A stretch of DNA of 64,000 bases from Amphirosellinia nigrospora (taxonomy: Eukaryota; Ascomycota; Sordariomycetes; Xylariales; Xylariaceae), in the NCBI GenBank assembly GCA_004123355.1, contig SCHM01000001.1:6192001-6256000 (forward strand). Direction: 5' to 3'. The notes beneath the pieces were generated by a model. That model made no database searches and was not told where the DNA came from. It saw nothing but the letters and a program-made list of their open reading frames with translations. The translations under genes and the position numbers were made by a program. Positions 21,658 through 33,933 of this stretch are shown piece by piece; the first letter of the stretch is position 1, and the number at the start of each line of letters is the position of its first letter.

Positions 21658-24595
21658 TCAAAAGCACGACAATTGCTCCTCGTGTTTTCGGTTTAGAAGC
21701 GTGGTTTGTGGAAAAATTGCAGTCGTCGAGGGGGTGTGTGGAGTCAGAGCCCCTCGAGGAGCATCGAGATGATGATACTTGAGCTTATTTCCCCAGCGCT
21801 GCCTAATACCGACCACTATGAGTGCAGCAACAGCACCTAAGATCAATAAGCCGATGATTGACATATAACGGTTGAGATTTCGCCACCAGCGTGCGCTCTG
21901 ATAGCGCAAATCATCGATTGGGGCAACTCGTTCATGGAGTAGTTCGGCCCGAGAATCCTCACGTGCTCGAAATGGTGTGCTGCTCTTCTCGCGCTCCTGC
22001 ATATCGAATTGTGGCCTTGGAGGCAATGGCAAAAAGGCGGCAATCATCCAGGCTATTGTAATGTGACAAATTAGTTAATGATAGAGGCTGCTAATCATGT
22101 TGGATGTGACTTACCAAATGGGAAAATGAAACCTACAACAAACAAAACCAGTTGAATATTACGTGGTCCAAGTATACGGTTCTCAGCCGACCATGTTCCT
22201 GATGGCGGTCGCCATAAACTATAGCCGCTGGCCCTATTGTCTGGTCGGAGGTGAGGCGACCAAATACTGGATGACTTCTTCTTTGGCCCCTTCGGATGTC
22301 TCCAATACCGGGCTGTGGTATCTCTGGCGACAACATCTGAGTATCAATATTCTGTGCCTCTCTTGGCCGGCGTGGATTGTATATATTTTGGCTAAATTGC
22401 TCAGGGGGAGGAGAACTGCCTAAGGCCCAAGTACTTGGCGGTGGGCTGTCATCGTCTTCAGATATTATTGGTGAGGCGAGCCAGCGTCTCTCGCCACTTC
22501 CATAGTAGACCCTAAAAAGTTGTTAGCTATGCCGGTGCGCAAAAAGTGAGTCAATAAATTTTTATATATACCTTGCCCAGTTGGAAGAGAACTAGATGCC
22601 AAATTACCGGCTCGGGAGCTTGACGTCGAGCGCGAACTTCGGTCAGATGAGTTTCGAGAAAGAAATCCAAGTCGGCTCCGTGAAGATTTGCTCTGAAGTT
22701 CATGCATTTGTTGTAAATCAGCTAAACCGTCACCGTGTTCGTCGTGGTCCCTGACTGTGCGGTTGGGAAGTTCTCTCGCGCCTCGCATGAAGACTGCACC
22801 TGGTTGTTCAAGAGAACCTGATCGAGAATGTGTTTGCGGTGCCGCCTGTGTTGGCTCTAGATTGTCGAAGAGTGAAGATGAAATACTCTGCATATTCCTA
22901 CTACCCCGTTCGCCATGAGAACCAAGTGAGGTCATGCGAGAGGTACGATCGCTGCCCTCGTATTCGGACATAACGGGAGAAAGTTGTGAGCTCCATTGAT
23001 GCACGTCCATCCGTGATTTTGTGGTGCAGTGCTTCGGCCTGCCCATAGAGCGTGCCGTAATGAAGAGGAAGCGGAAGGCGTGTGCCCAAGCGAACGACGT
23101 TTGGCCCAGTATCTTGCGTTAAAATGCTGGATATAGACGAATAGGAATTCGACCGTCCGTGTGCGGCTTCTCTCGGGGTTCGATTCAGGTACAAATTTTC
23201 TGACGACGATCTTTTATGCGCCTCAACGGTGGTATGACGAGGCTTTCTTGAGAATACTTTCCACCAGATTCTTGCCCGAAGCTGTCGGACGAAGCTTCGC
23301 TCGGGGGACACGAGAGAGATGATAGACTGACGGCGACGGAGTGACGTTACTATGCACAATGAAGTTCCTACTTCCTGGCGTTTCAAGCGCGGCCTGTTCG
23401 GATGCGGCGTATGGAGTACCGTGTACGATGAAGTTTCTGCTACCTGGGTGTCCAGTACTCCTTGTCCACGTGCGGGGGATGAAGCGAATGACTGATGACC
23501 AGATGATTGCCCGAATAATTGATAGTTCGAACTGCTTGACGATGGCGATACGTCGGCGCTATCAGACTCTGGCAGAGGAGGCGAGCTGCGACCGATAACT
23601 TTGTAATTGGCGGTGTCGTCCGAGGCAGACTCACTACTTTCGGTGACGAAAGATGGCTTCAGAGTAAGAGGAGAAGAAGATTCTGACACTCTTGCCGTAC
23701 CCGTTCTCTCCGGTAGTATGGTAATCGATCGGCCCAAATCTCTTTCCCCTTTCCTTTGGCTTTCGAGTCTGGGGTTTTTTTGCACCTTGCGCAACCCACC
23801 AAGCATGCGATAATTCCAGGGAGACGAAGCAGCAATATTCGTCTGTAATTGCGTGGGTGCAGCGGAAGTACCTGGCGATGAAGGCGAGACGCTACGCTCG
23901 GCTAATGAGCTGAAAGTACTAGGAAGATCGTCGGTATGTGCATCAAACGATGTTTCTCCATGCGAGCTGAAGGCGGAGGTATTCGAATGAGAATAGGATT
24001 TAGCTGTGGACTCCGAGCCTGTCGATACCTTGATTTTGGTGATTTTACCACGATAAATGTCCCATCTGAATTAATACTAATCGCCCTACCTCGTCGAGAT
24101 ACAGGTTTTGTATATGTAGGTGGTGAAGCTGATGCGTTATCGTGTTGACCATGTGACTGCTGAATTGGCGCATTAACATGCCTAATAGAGCTGCCGTGAG
24201 ACGTCCGAGGGACCGGACGGGCTGGTGGGGCAGGATGTTCAGTACCAGACAAGTCGGAAACTCGTCTCGATTCTGAAAACACCCTTGCCTTTGACCCATG
24301 TCGAGGAGGTGGCAGGCGATGAAGATGAGGACGGCAATGATACCGCAGACCCTATAAATTTCTCCTGTCCAAATATTGTCGAGGTACTGCCAGTACGGCC
24401 TTTGGCTGTGGGGAAGGTGGCATCGCGAGTGGGAGTTTCTGGCGCCGGAGCATGTGATTCGGCTTCATCGGCGTCGATCTTCGGAGGTGTATATGGCACT
24501 AGGCGAATTTGTTTTTGTATATTCTTTTCCGAGTTGCTCCTCTCGTGCAGTGGCGTCCTTCGGGAGTGAGATGAAGAGGATGTTGATGATGACAT
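21658..24595 (-). CDS. conserved fungal serine-rich membrane protein, function unknown
   Basis: I recognise the C-terminal block from uncharacterised filamentous-fungal proteins but know no function. The probable start is the ATG at 24595 (MSSSTSSSSHSRRTPLHERS). The first 700 or so residues are Ser/Arg/Pro-rich and likely disordered. The conserved end begins near YYGSGERRWLASPIISEDDD, then RILGPRNIQLVLFVVGFIFP and WMIAAFLPLPPRPQFD, then a second hydrophobic helix YMSIIGLLILGAVAALIVVG, and finishes at 21658. Introns are supported at 22114-22053 (GTAAGT...AG) and near 22570-22510. The reading frame switches at least three times between 22,900 and 24,300 with similar composition on each side, so the N-terminal half cannot be reconstructed safely. 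Two adjacent hydrophobic segments suggest a tail-anchored or hairpin membrane protein. Confidence 0.65.
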
Positions 24596-27500
24596 TGTTG
24601 ACACCGAACCGGAACCCAAAATACGGTGGCCGGCTCCAGATGTCGAAGTATTAGTGCGATGAAAATCAATTTCCCATTATGTTATCCCTCCTCATACGGC
24701 TGTTCAAATAATTAACGAATGTGTTGGTGATCGTTGATCCTGTCCGGGGCAATATCTAAACCAGTGATGTGGAGTCGAAAATCTAAAAATCTTGTATCAA
24801 TCCTAGCGCTCGGCGGTAACGAATTCGGTTTGTGATATTAAGGTAAAAACCATTAAATTTGGGACCCGGGAGGGGAAAAGGTGTGCTATATCAAAAGAGA
24901 GAGCGACAAGAGTGTGATGAAGTGAAGATAAAGATCGGAATTACAAGGCCGCTCAACGTTGGACCTCGAGTAAGAAGGTAGACTGATTGAGGTGTAACCA
25001 GTCGCGTGGAATATAGATGTTTGGTGAAGCAAAAGTTGGATATTTTCCGGAGGGTCCGATTAGAGAGAGAGCTTGATAAAGTCGACCACACCTATATTCA
25101 AATGCTAAGGCACACGCCCAGACGGCCAGAAAGAGAATTAATGAGTGAATAGAGAGCAAAGACGTCAGACAGCGGATGGGAGGGTAGGAATGACTTCTTG
25201 AATTAACGCAGCGCAACGACCGGCGATCGATTGGCTTAGGGCATCGGATTCTGACTGCTGGCTGGTTGGCGGGCCATGCAACCCAAAAGGAGTGTAATGA
25301 GCAGGGGACTATGCTGCTGGTCTGTTATCTCGTTCCATAGAAAGAAGAGAGGCTAGGCCAGACCAGGAATGAATCCTGGCGAAGAGAGGCTGACAAAGTG
25401 CCAGGGTTATGCTAAACTAGGAAACGAGTGCTAACGTTGAATCCGCCGCGTGGTATCGTGAAGATTGCTGCTCCTAGGGCCAATTTGTACCAATAGCAGG
25501 TGTTGTCGCCAATGAAACATTGAAACGAGACAGCGGACTAGACGCGAATCCTATGTTAGTGATGCGCCAGAATATCCACGTTATCTGCTTGCTGCTATGC
25601 TTCTTGTATTTTGTTTATTCTTTGTTGTTCTAAACCACTTGCGAGGATCTAAGTCGGCCAGGCGGTAGACCCCGTCGGCCTGCAGTAGGGGCATGCAGCT
25701 CTACTGCGGACTGGAAATGAAAATGAGAACATGCTCCGGAATGGGCAGGGTGTCGAAGGCCAGGGCCAGTAGTAGGACCACTCTTAGAAATCCCCCCTTG
25801 GCAGAGAAAATCGTCTAGCCTCTTCACACGTAATTGGACGGTTATGACCGATTCAACTAATCCCATATAGTAGGTAGTACTGTACTTAGTACGGCGATTT
25901 TATCTTGTAGGAGTGCGACGGGCACGCTACTCCACCCCAAGACACTAACAATGTTGCTGTAGAAGTACTTACAATTACTACGTGCTCTCGACACTCTTCG
26001 TTTTCACACATACCGTAGCATATGCCCTATGCCTGCCGTATAGTAGCTTTCTACCTTGAGCAGGATAAGAATGAGAAGGAGGAAAGGCGGTTAAGATTAT
26101 TCTTCTGTTGTGTTAAAAGTTGGGCATATTCTAGCTATGAGCAGGGAACCGGCGTCGCCTCATGGTTGCTCCACAAATGAGATCGTCGGCCCACACGGCG
26201 TCGCGAACCAAAACATCGCGATGAGATGATTGCACCTGTGGCACCTGTGAGTTAGCTTTGGCTAAACAGACATGACATGAGCAACTTCATGTTCTCAACT
26301 TGCTCGGTTTGCCATATTTTCGAGTTTGGTATGAGTTCGATCCAATAGAGCGGGAGGAACGAGATACTTCAAAACTGGCCAGCCATGTTGTCGTTCGTGA
26401 GCTCTTGATGCCGAGGGCTTGTCGTTGGGACGAAGAATCGGTGAAGGTAGTGAAATTAAGGACAGACATCATTGGCCGGTTTGGGGGGTGCGGGTCGGGG
26501 CTAGTGGGCCCAAACCGGTACCTTACCGAATACTCCGTGGACGGTGGTGGTGGCTGTTTCGAACCCATACGGAATCCTACCTACATAGTTGGGGCCCGGT
26601 AAGAACAGACTCCACCAGGTACCTCTGCTAGCAGGGTTAGGAAAACTACACCTATTTAAGTGTAGTTTAGCTACCCCTGCCAGCGAAGGTACATCAGCGA
26701 TTAGCCACACCTAAGCTTCAGCAATATCTAGAAATAAATATCTTAACGTCTAACTAGCAATAAAATAATACTATACTAAATAAATCGCTACTTATTATAT
26801 CAAAGCAAAACTTTTAAAACTAATCTTATAAACGGTAGCGGTAGCGGTTGAATTACTTAACAAATAATTCGCCTTGTGTATTTAACTCTGTGGCGGAATC
26901 CACTGGCTAGTAGACCAGGGTCGGCAAAATCCACCAGTACGTGCGGGGGTCAGGTGGGATAGGGGTATAGGAGAGTACTACTGATGTAGAGTACGGTACG
27001 TACGTAGTAGCGGAAGCGATGGAACCCCCCTAAAGTTGAGGGATTCCTAGTTGGTTCCAGCCGCATAGCTATACGTGGACGACACTCACTCGTCGTTTAG
27101 CCCTTAATCGAGCGCGTACATTATAGGCCTTGGCCAACCACGTTTCTACATACATTGTGGCAGTGTTGCGACGTCTTCCACTCAGAGCCGCTATTTGACG
27201 ACGTCAAGAACCGACGCGAATTCTAATTGACCCGCGACGCGTACATTTCGCGTCCACCGACATATTCTTAATATCTATAGACTACCAATGAAAAGTGTGT
27301 CTCAAAGGATACATGGCTCATATAACCTCTGTAGGTAACGACTACTTTTATATTTCTCTATGTTTTGTGTTGTTTTACATATGGTTATTCATTTTCGGTA
27401 GTCGTTGTATAGGAATAGTTATCTCTCAGACCTTAAAACCAACTCAAGTCTGAAAAGGAAGTTTATATTTACTTCTATAATGGTGCAAGTGCAAGCGCCA

Positions 27501-28454
27501 ATCGTGCAGTGACTACCCAGCCGCATGCAAGCTCTTCAATCGCCTATTCCTGACCCCTCTTCACATCTGGGGTAAAGATTAACTACCCGTTATGAGATGT
27601 ACCAGGTAATCTTAACAACATCGAAATCCCCCACTCTGAAGACCACCAAGACTACCCAGGTGTCTAGCCCCCAACAGTTTCGAAATGTCTAAGACCCGTT
27701 AGTATCGCCAAAACTGACTTGATCTGATACAGGGTGTGTCTTGCCTTGGCACAAGGGAAAGAAAAGAGACATCCACCACACCCACGCGCTTATGCGCTCA
27801 TGGCGCTTAATCTAGACTGCCAACTAAGTCATTAAGCGCCATCGGCATGCAAGTCCACAATAGTCAGTCAGTTGTGTCGTGTCTTGAAACTCGTACGGCA
27901 TACCTCGGAGTCCGGCAGCAGGCCGGCGGCACAGATCCATTGGCCCCTCCGAGCAAAGGCGCCAAAAGCTACCTAGAGAATCTCATCGATTTTGAACCCC
28001 GCCGAGCTTTTAGAGAGAGAAAGGAGGACGTTATACGGCTATTCCGAGCTACCCACCTGACTTCTTCATTGACCACGTGAAGAGACTATCTCTTAGCAAC
28101 TAGCTCTCTCTCATTCTCTATGCAAACATTCGAGGTCTGATCCACCAGCAGCTTCTATGTCGTCTAATGTAGCGCGGCTTACCAAGTGACTGAGAAGTGT
28201 TGAGAACCACACCAGAAGATCATTCCCGCCTCAAGAAAGGTCAAAGTCGGGATCTACCGACCCACCCCCGTAGGCACTTAGCCCCCAGCTCTAGTATCAA
28301 TCCCAGAAAGCCGGATCTGGCCGTTTCACGATGCCGGCAATCAAGAATTTTCTAAATCGCTACTTCAACAAGGAGCAACGCAAGTGCCGCAGGAGAGAGA
28401 AGAAAAAACCTGCACCTTTCCTCCCCCAAGTTTCGAGTGTGACACTGACCGAAC
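24596..28454. other. gene-poor region with AT-rich patch and hairpin
   Basis: About 3.9 kb with no conserved open frame on either strand. The part next to 24595 should be the 5' UTR and promoter of the serine-rich gene. A palindrome lies at 26618-26693, followed by an AT-rich patch at about 26718-26880. Overlapping open frames at 26290-26710 on both strands lack recognisable motifs. The final 150 bases are the RCE1 leader. Confidence 0.4.
26618..26693. repeat. imperfect palindrome / hairpin
   Basis: The left arm (ggtacctctgctagcagg and onward to aaactacac) is mirrored by the right arm (gtgtagttt onward to ctgccagcgaaggtaca) around a short ctatttaa loop. The inner 9 bases of the stem pair perfectly and most of the outer bases also pair. 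It could be a small inverted-repeat element or a transcribed hairpin. Confidence 0.7.
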
Positions 28455-29617
28455 ATGGTAGCCAAACCACCACCAATCAGCACTGCCAGCGCAGCCGCGC
28501 TTCTCGTGAGTAACATCCCAGCAGTCCCGCATCCCCCCCCTCCTAACCGCGGGGTGGTGGGATGTTCTCTCGCCTGCCCATCAAACGCGCTTGGCGAGAA
28601 CAGACGAAGTTTCCATCTGACCTGTTTCTTTTCTCCCGCGCGTGCAGGTTATTTATACGCTCTTCTACGTGGTGCCATTCTATCTGTCGTCGACCACGCG
28701 CCCGTCGAGGACGCTGTCGCGGGATGCGCCGTCGGTGATCCGGGCTCGCGTCGCCTCCGTCTCCCTGACCTGCGTCGTCTGCTCTCTCATCACCTTCGTC
28801 ATACTCACGTCGCAGGGCGAGGCTACGAATGGCGAGGCGCTGCATTCCATGGGCTACTGGCCCTCGGCCTCGCGGAGACTGGCAAGTCTCTCCTCCTAAC
28901 CGCCATCCTATTTAGCGGGCCGTTGTACGAGACTCTGCTCGTGGACGGCGAATGGAGGCGGTGGTTGAGTCTACAGCCCGTGTCCGAGCTCTTCAGTGAG
29001 TTGATACGCTGGCGTAACATCATCGCTGTATGTCATACTTCCACCTGACTACTGGTTGTAATGAGCATATGGAACTAACGGGAGGGAACTGCCAGGGTCC
29101 GTTCACAGAGGAGGTGCTCTTCCGCTCGGCCTCGGTGCCCCTGATGCTTCTCGCACAGACGTCCGTGACACGGACGGTATTCCTGTCGCCCGTCATCTTC
29201 GGGCTGGCGCACTTCCATCACTTCTACGAGTTCCGCTTGACGCACCCGCACGAGCCCGTCGTGACGGGCCTGCTTCGCTCGCTGCTCCAGTTGAGCTACA
29301 CGTCCTTGTTCGGCGCGTACGCCACCTTCTTGTTCCTGCGCACCGGCAGCCTGCTGGCCATCTTCGTCGTACATGCCTTCTGTAACATTATGGGCTTACC
29401 ACGCTTGTGGGGCCGTGTTGAGCCTTTGTCTGACGATGACGACGCTAGAGGTCACGATGAGCGAAATGGTGGTAAGGCTGGTCTGAGGAGGCCGAGGGCG
29501 TCGATCCTATGGTCTGTCGTCTACTATATTTTACTCGTTGGCGGTGCTGTTGGCTGGTGGAGAAATCTAAGTGATCTCACAGCAAGTGACAATGCTCTGG
29601 TTGCTATGAAGATATAA
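28455..29617 (+). CDS. RCE1: CAAX prenyl protease 2
   Basis: Rce1 is an ER membrane glutamic-type protease of the ABI family that cuts the AAX tripeptide from prenylated proteins such as Ras and a-factor. Exons are 28455-28505, 28648-29027 and 29096-29617. The N-terminus is MVAKPPPISTASAAALL followed by a membrane segment VIYTLFYVVPFYLSS. The catalytic motifs are all present: GPFTEEVLFRS (paired glutamates), FGLAHFHHFYEF and HAFCNIMG. Membrane helices flank them. One base is missing at about 28861, where GYWP continues as LGLAETGKSLLL in another frame; with it the coding length is 954 nt, 317 codons plus stop. It lies convergent to MMM1. Confidence 0.94.
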
Positions 29618-30175
29618 TATGAGGCTGTCTCAAGAAAAGGGTTCAGAGCGTGGTCAGGATCTACATATTAGCACATCAGTGAAACATTCCGCATGTGTAG
29701 CATGAACACTAATAAAATTACTATGGTTACAGAGTTGAATACATTAGTCTATCTCCTTTCTTTTTCTTCCGTCATCATGCGGGGTTGAGACAACAATACT
29801 GTTGAAAAGCAATACCCGCCGCATGCTGTCTCTGAACCAGTCTTTCAGAGCATGGCCTTTTCAAGGTGATGTATCTAGCCGATCTCTCGACTTGCAGCTG
29901 ATGGCATTCATGCTCGGGCTAATATACAGAGCCATTGGGGATGTGAAGACTGGCTTGCTGATAGGTATCGAGCGCTGTTCATGCCGGCGCTGACTGGGTG
30001 TCTGAGGTAGGTTACTGGACTCAGATGATGATATTTTGGAGTCCGGTCATCGGGCTTTTAAGTCATTCATCGAGTGTTCAGTTTAGTAAACCGAGTAACC
30101 TGTCGCACCTCAATGTGTTTATAATATGGAGTGGCGTATTGATGCGGTTTCATCGAACAACGGCGAAAAGCAGTT
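29618..30175. other. convergent spacer between RCE1 and MMM1
   Basis: About 560 bases between two stop codons, expected to be two 3' UTRs. No open frame with similarity and no clear terminator hairpin is seen. Confidence 0.4.
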
Positions 30176-31559
30176 TCAAGTCTGCAAATTCAAGTCCATA
30201 GCAGGCAAAGCACCTGGCATATTAAACGAGCCGGTTATTGTATCCTCGCGCTCTCTCGTCCGTCTAGGTCTCAGATTATCACTACTCGACTCTGATCGCG
30301 CATTCGCTCCAGAAGTAGTAGATTCGGCCTGGACATCCTTGCGTGTCTCCTCGCGGACACTGTTTGCGACCTCACGCCCTTTACTTTTACCCATGCTACT
30401 GGCCGGTGTTATCAAGACATCGAGCCCTTCATCACTGGGACCCCGGGTATTCTTCTTCCTAGGCCACATGCTTGGTAGTGCTATTTCCTGGAAACGAGGT
30501 TCGACGGCGCGTTCGTCAAACCAGCGGTGCAAACGTGCTTCGATGAGCTGCGCAATCTTGGGTACGTCTTGCAAGCGCGAACGGCTCCCCACAAGACTTC
30601 GAATTGAGAAATCAAGCCGATAGTCGTCGAGAAAGCTGAATGTCATCATAGCTGGTGTCGACTGCGACGGATTCGAAGGTATAAATGAGATACTCAACGT
30701 CCCGCTGAATCGCTCAACACTAACGGCCAGTGCAACAGGTAACACAGCTGTCAGCCGCTTCGGGTAATTTAGCAAGAGCTTAGTCTCGACCGCCAACGTA
30801 ATCATATCGCTCAGGTCGACATCCATACGTGCTTGAAGACGGGAGCCTTCTAGCAGTTTTGCGCGAGCCCCGGCGGCGTCGCCTTTTGCCCCAAAGAGGC
30901 TGGTACCATTCCGGCTCTCTAAGCTCAGCCCATCCTCGTCCACGGGGATAATGCGACAGTTGCTGAAGATTGGGAAGTCCTCGCCAAGCGTCAGCTCGGT
31001 GACCTTGATCTCGTCGAGGAAGTCTGGGCGGGAGGTGCCATTCAAGGCCTTAGTCAGCGAAGTAAGAATAGCGTCGTCATGCTGGGCATCGCTCCTAAAC
31101 TGCGCAATGGTCTGGGCCACTAGCACGTTGAACCAGTCCAACGACTCCGGCTGGTGGCTGTCCACATTGTAATATGTTTTATTTAATATAGATCCGATCG
31201 TAAGCGTCGGGGCATTGCGTAAGACAGTCGGCTTCTTCTTGCTCAGCGTGGGCTGTCCCTGTCTTGTATTGTGTGTGCGCAAGGTGAGGAGAGATTGTCG
31301 GTGGGCGAGGGTGCGGGATCGACGCTCGGTTGCACGGATGGATGCCGTCACTTCGGGGACGGGGCATCGCCGAAGATGAAGAATTTAATGAAGGCTGCGA
31401 TGAGGAGGACGACGGAGAGCTGACCGACAACCAAGCCTTGGGTGAAAGACAAGCTGTGCGAAGACGGGTCAGCTACGAGCTGTGAATAGAGGAATGCACA
31501 CGCAACGGGCTGACCCACGTCGGCTCGGGCTTCGTGGGACAAATATTGTCCACCGCCAT
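30176..31559 (-). CDS. MMM1: maintenance of mitochondrial morphology protein 1 (ERMES)
   Basis: Mmm1 is the ER-anchored subunit of the ERMES tether and moves phospholipids between ER and mitochondria through its SMP domain. Exon 1 is 31559-31519 ([14 protein letters not shown]) and exon 2 is 31453-30176. A single membrane helix follows ([20 protein letters not shown]). The SMP domain begins near [20 protein letters not shown] and continues past [20 protein letters not shown] to [11 protein letters not shown]. The C-terminal tail is Ser/Arg-rich and ends DLNLQT. The frame breaks at about 31355, one base short in a run of C (GDAPSP continues as [12 protein letters not shown]). With it the coding length is 1,320 nt, 439 residues plus stop, typical for filamentous fungi. 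The exon 1 donor is GTGGGT. It shares a 544-bp upstream region with VPS45. Confidence 0.95.
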
Positions 31560-32103
31560 GGTTATGTTCTAGCCAGAGTCAGAAATAATTTGTGTCGGAT
31601 TTGTCACCTCTATTCGGCCATTACGTTTGGTCCCGTGGTGGAGTGAGGCCCTTTTTTATTAAACAAAGGAAATACTAAGTAGGTAGGTGGTGATGGGATG
31701 CTTGAAGCTTGAAGCTCAGATACCAAGTAGATAAAGTGCCTTATCTTATCGCGAGGGATGACGTAGCTTGTACTCTCGTCTATAAGCTTATTGCTCGGAT
31801 TTTCGAGGTAGCGAGGACTTTACTAGTGTAGGTATTAGTGCAGGCCGCTGCAGCCTACCTAGGTGCTATCCAGGGTAGGTATGCTTCAGCAGCTCTTATC
31901 CCTGTCTGGTGACGATGCATCAATTCAAACTGTCATTCTCACGAGACATACTGTAAACAACTATCTTGGACTGACACCCTCACATCGCATCTCATCAAAT
32001 TAAGCATAACGCAAAGCCTATTTCCGTAGTCGTCGATTGGAAGTGTAATTCTCACGTAACAAGAAAACCTTGTGAGCACGCCTGAGCAGCGCAAGCAGCT
32101 AAG
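31560..32103. promoter_or_regulatory. bidirectional MMM1-VPS45 promoter region
   Basis: This 544-bp spacer separates two divergent housekeeping genes. It includes a TAGGTAGGTGG motif at 31680-31690 and a CCTACCTAGGTG motif at 31853-31864. A pyrimidine-rich leader precedes the VPS45 ATG. Confidence 0.5.
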
Positions 32104-33933
32104 ATGGATATCGTCCAGGCCGTCTCCAGCTACATCTCTAAGATGGTGTCAGCCGGAGACAGCGCATTAGGAGGCGGCCCATCTGCGAAAATGAAGATAC
32201 TGCTCCTAGATCGCGATACTGTGCCAATTGTGTCCACCGCCGTCACTCAATCCGCCTTACTCAATCATGAGGTTTATCTCACAGACCGCCTAGATAACCA
32301 GAACCGTGAGAAGATGCGACATCTGCGGTGTATCTGCTTCGTTCGCCCATCGCCAGATTCCATTCAGTTCCTGATCGATGAGCTCCGGGTCCAAAGTACA
32401 GCGAATATCATCTGTACTTCAGCAATGTCGTCAAGAAGTCCTCCCTCGAGAGGCTAGCCGAGGCCGATGATCACGAAGTCGTCAAGTCAGTACAGGAGCA
32501 CTTTGCCGACTTCATCGTCATTAACCCAGACCTTTTTTCTCTCGAAATGTCTCTCCTCAGCAAAGGATATGGAGCGGCAGTCCAGATATGTGGAACTCGG
32601 ACTCGTTGCAACGGACTACCGAGGGTATTATCGCTGCTTTGCTAGCACTCAAGAAGAAGCCGCTCATCCGGTACGAGAAAAATAGTTTGCTAGCAAAGAA
32701 GTTGGCATCTGAGGTGCGATATCAAATCACTCAGGAGGAGCAACTTTTTGATTTCCGAAAAGTCGACACACCACCAATACTACTCATCTTAGACCGAAGA
32801 GAAGACCCTGCAACTCCCTTACTAAACCAATGGACGTATCAGGCGATGGTACACCAGCTACTAGGCATCCATAACGGGCGGGTTGATCTAGGAGACTTAC
32901 AAGATATCCGGCCAGAGCTTAAGGAGATAGTTCTATCGCAAGACCAAGATCCTTTTTTCAAGAAGAACATGTACTTGAACTTTGGCGACCTTGGAGGAAA
33001 CATAAAAGACTATGTGAACAGTACCAGTCAAAGACAAAAAACAATGCGAATATCGAGTCGATAGCTGACATGAAGCGTTTTATCGAGGAGTATCCGGAGT
33101 TCCGCCAGCTCTCAGGGAATGTCAGCAAACACGTCACTTTAGTCTCTGAGCTGAGCCGGAGGGTGGGTGCCGAAAATCTGCTGGAGGTTAGTGAGGTCGA
33201 GCAAAGTCTGGCATGCAATGATAATCATGCGGGAGATCTAAAGGTGTGCCCATGTCTATTCTCTACGGTATAACAGCTGACTGACATCGACAGAACGTAC
33301 AAAAACTTATTCAACACCCCTCAGTCACACCAGAGGACAAAGTTGGCCTAGTTGCGCTATATGCGCTACACTATGAGAAACAGCCTTCGAATTCATTAGC
33401 TATGCTCGTTGATTTATTGACTGCAGCCGGTGGGGTACCTACGCGTTCAAGCAGACTTGGTAGCTAAGCTTCTTATATACCACAACTCCCTCCAGCAGTC
33501 CCAGGCAGCAGGAGGCATTGCAGACATATTTGAATCAGGCGGCATCTTTTCGGGCGCCAGAGCCATCAAGGGCCTAAAAGGCGTAGAGAATGTCTATACC
33601 CAGCATTCCCCTCACTTAGAAACGACTCTGCAAAATATGATCAAAGGTAAACTTCGCGATCAACAATATCCGTTCGTTGATGGGGGTGGGATCACGCGAG
33701 ACAAACCCCAAGATATCATCGTGTTCATAGTTGGAGGCGCAACATACGAGGAAGCTAAGACTGTAGCTGGGATCAATGCGTCTTCCCCGGGAGTCAGAGT
33801 TGTGCTAGGAGGGACCACAATCCATAACGGTGCTACATTCTTAGAGGAAGTTGACGATGCCGTGTCGTCCTGGCCAGAACCACCTCCCACCACAGTCGCT
33901 GGCCGGCTAAGAAAGGAGATTGGTCGGAGATAG
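32104..33933 (+). CDS. VPS45: Sec1/Munc18-family protein Vps45
   Basis: Vps45 binds the syntaxin Tlg2 and guides SNARE assembly in traffic from Golgi to endosome and vacuole. Exon 1 is 32104-33243, the intron 33244-33293 is 50 nt, and exon 2 is 33294-33933. The start is [20 protein letters not shown]. Typical SM-protein blocks follow: [64 protein letters not shown], and near the end [12 protein letters not shown] with [14 protein letters not shown]. Frame breaks occur at about 32396, 32582 and 33018 (one base missing each) and about 33445 (one extra or two missing). The protein sequence on both sides of each break is normal, so I treat the gene as functional with sequence errors. Expected length is about 593 residues. 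Confidence 0.93.

Noticed and set aside
26287-26710. Overlapping open frames on both strands
   Set aside because: All three share the same bases in different frames, none has a conserved motif, and the composition explains the open length.
27000-27840. Possible degraded repeat or LTR-like sequence in the gene-poor block
   Set aside because: No pair of matching ends, no coding remnant and no clear primer-site sequence could be shown by reading alone.
30126-30623. Plus-strand open frame opposite the 3' half of MMM1
   Set aside because: It is the antisense shadow of the SMP-domain exon, which is clearly coding on the minus strand.
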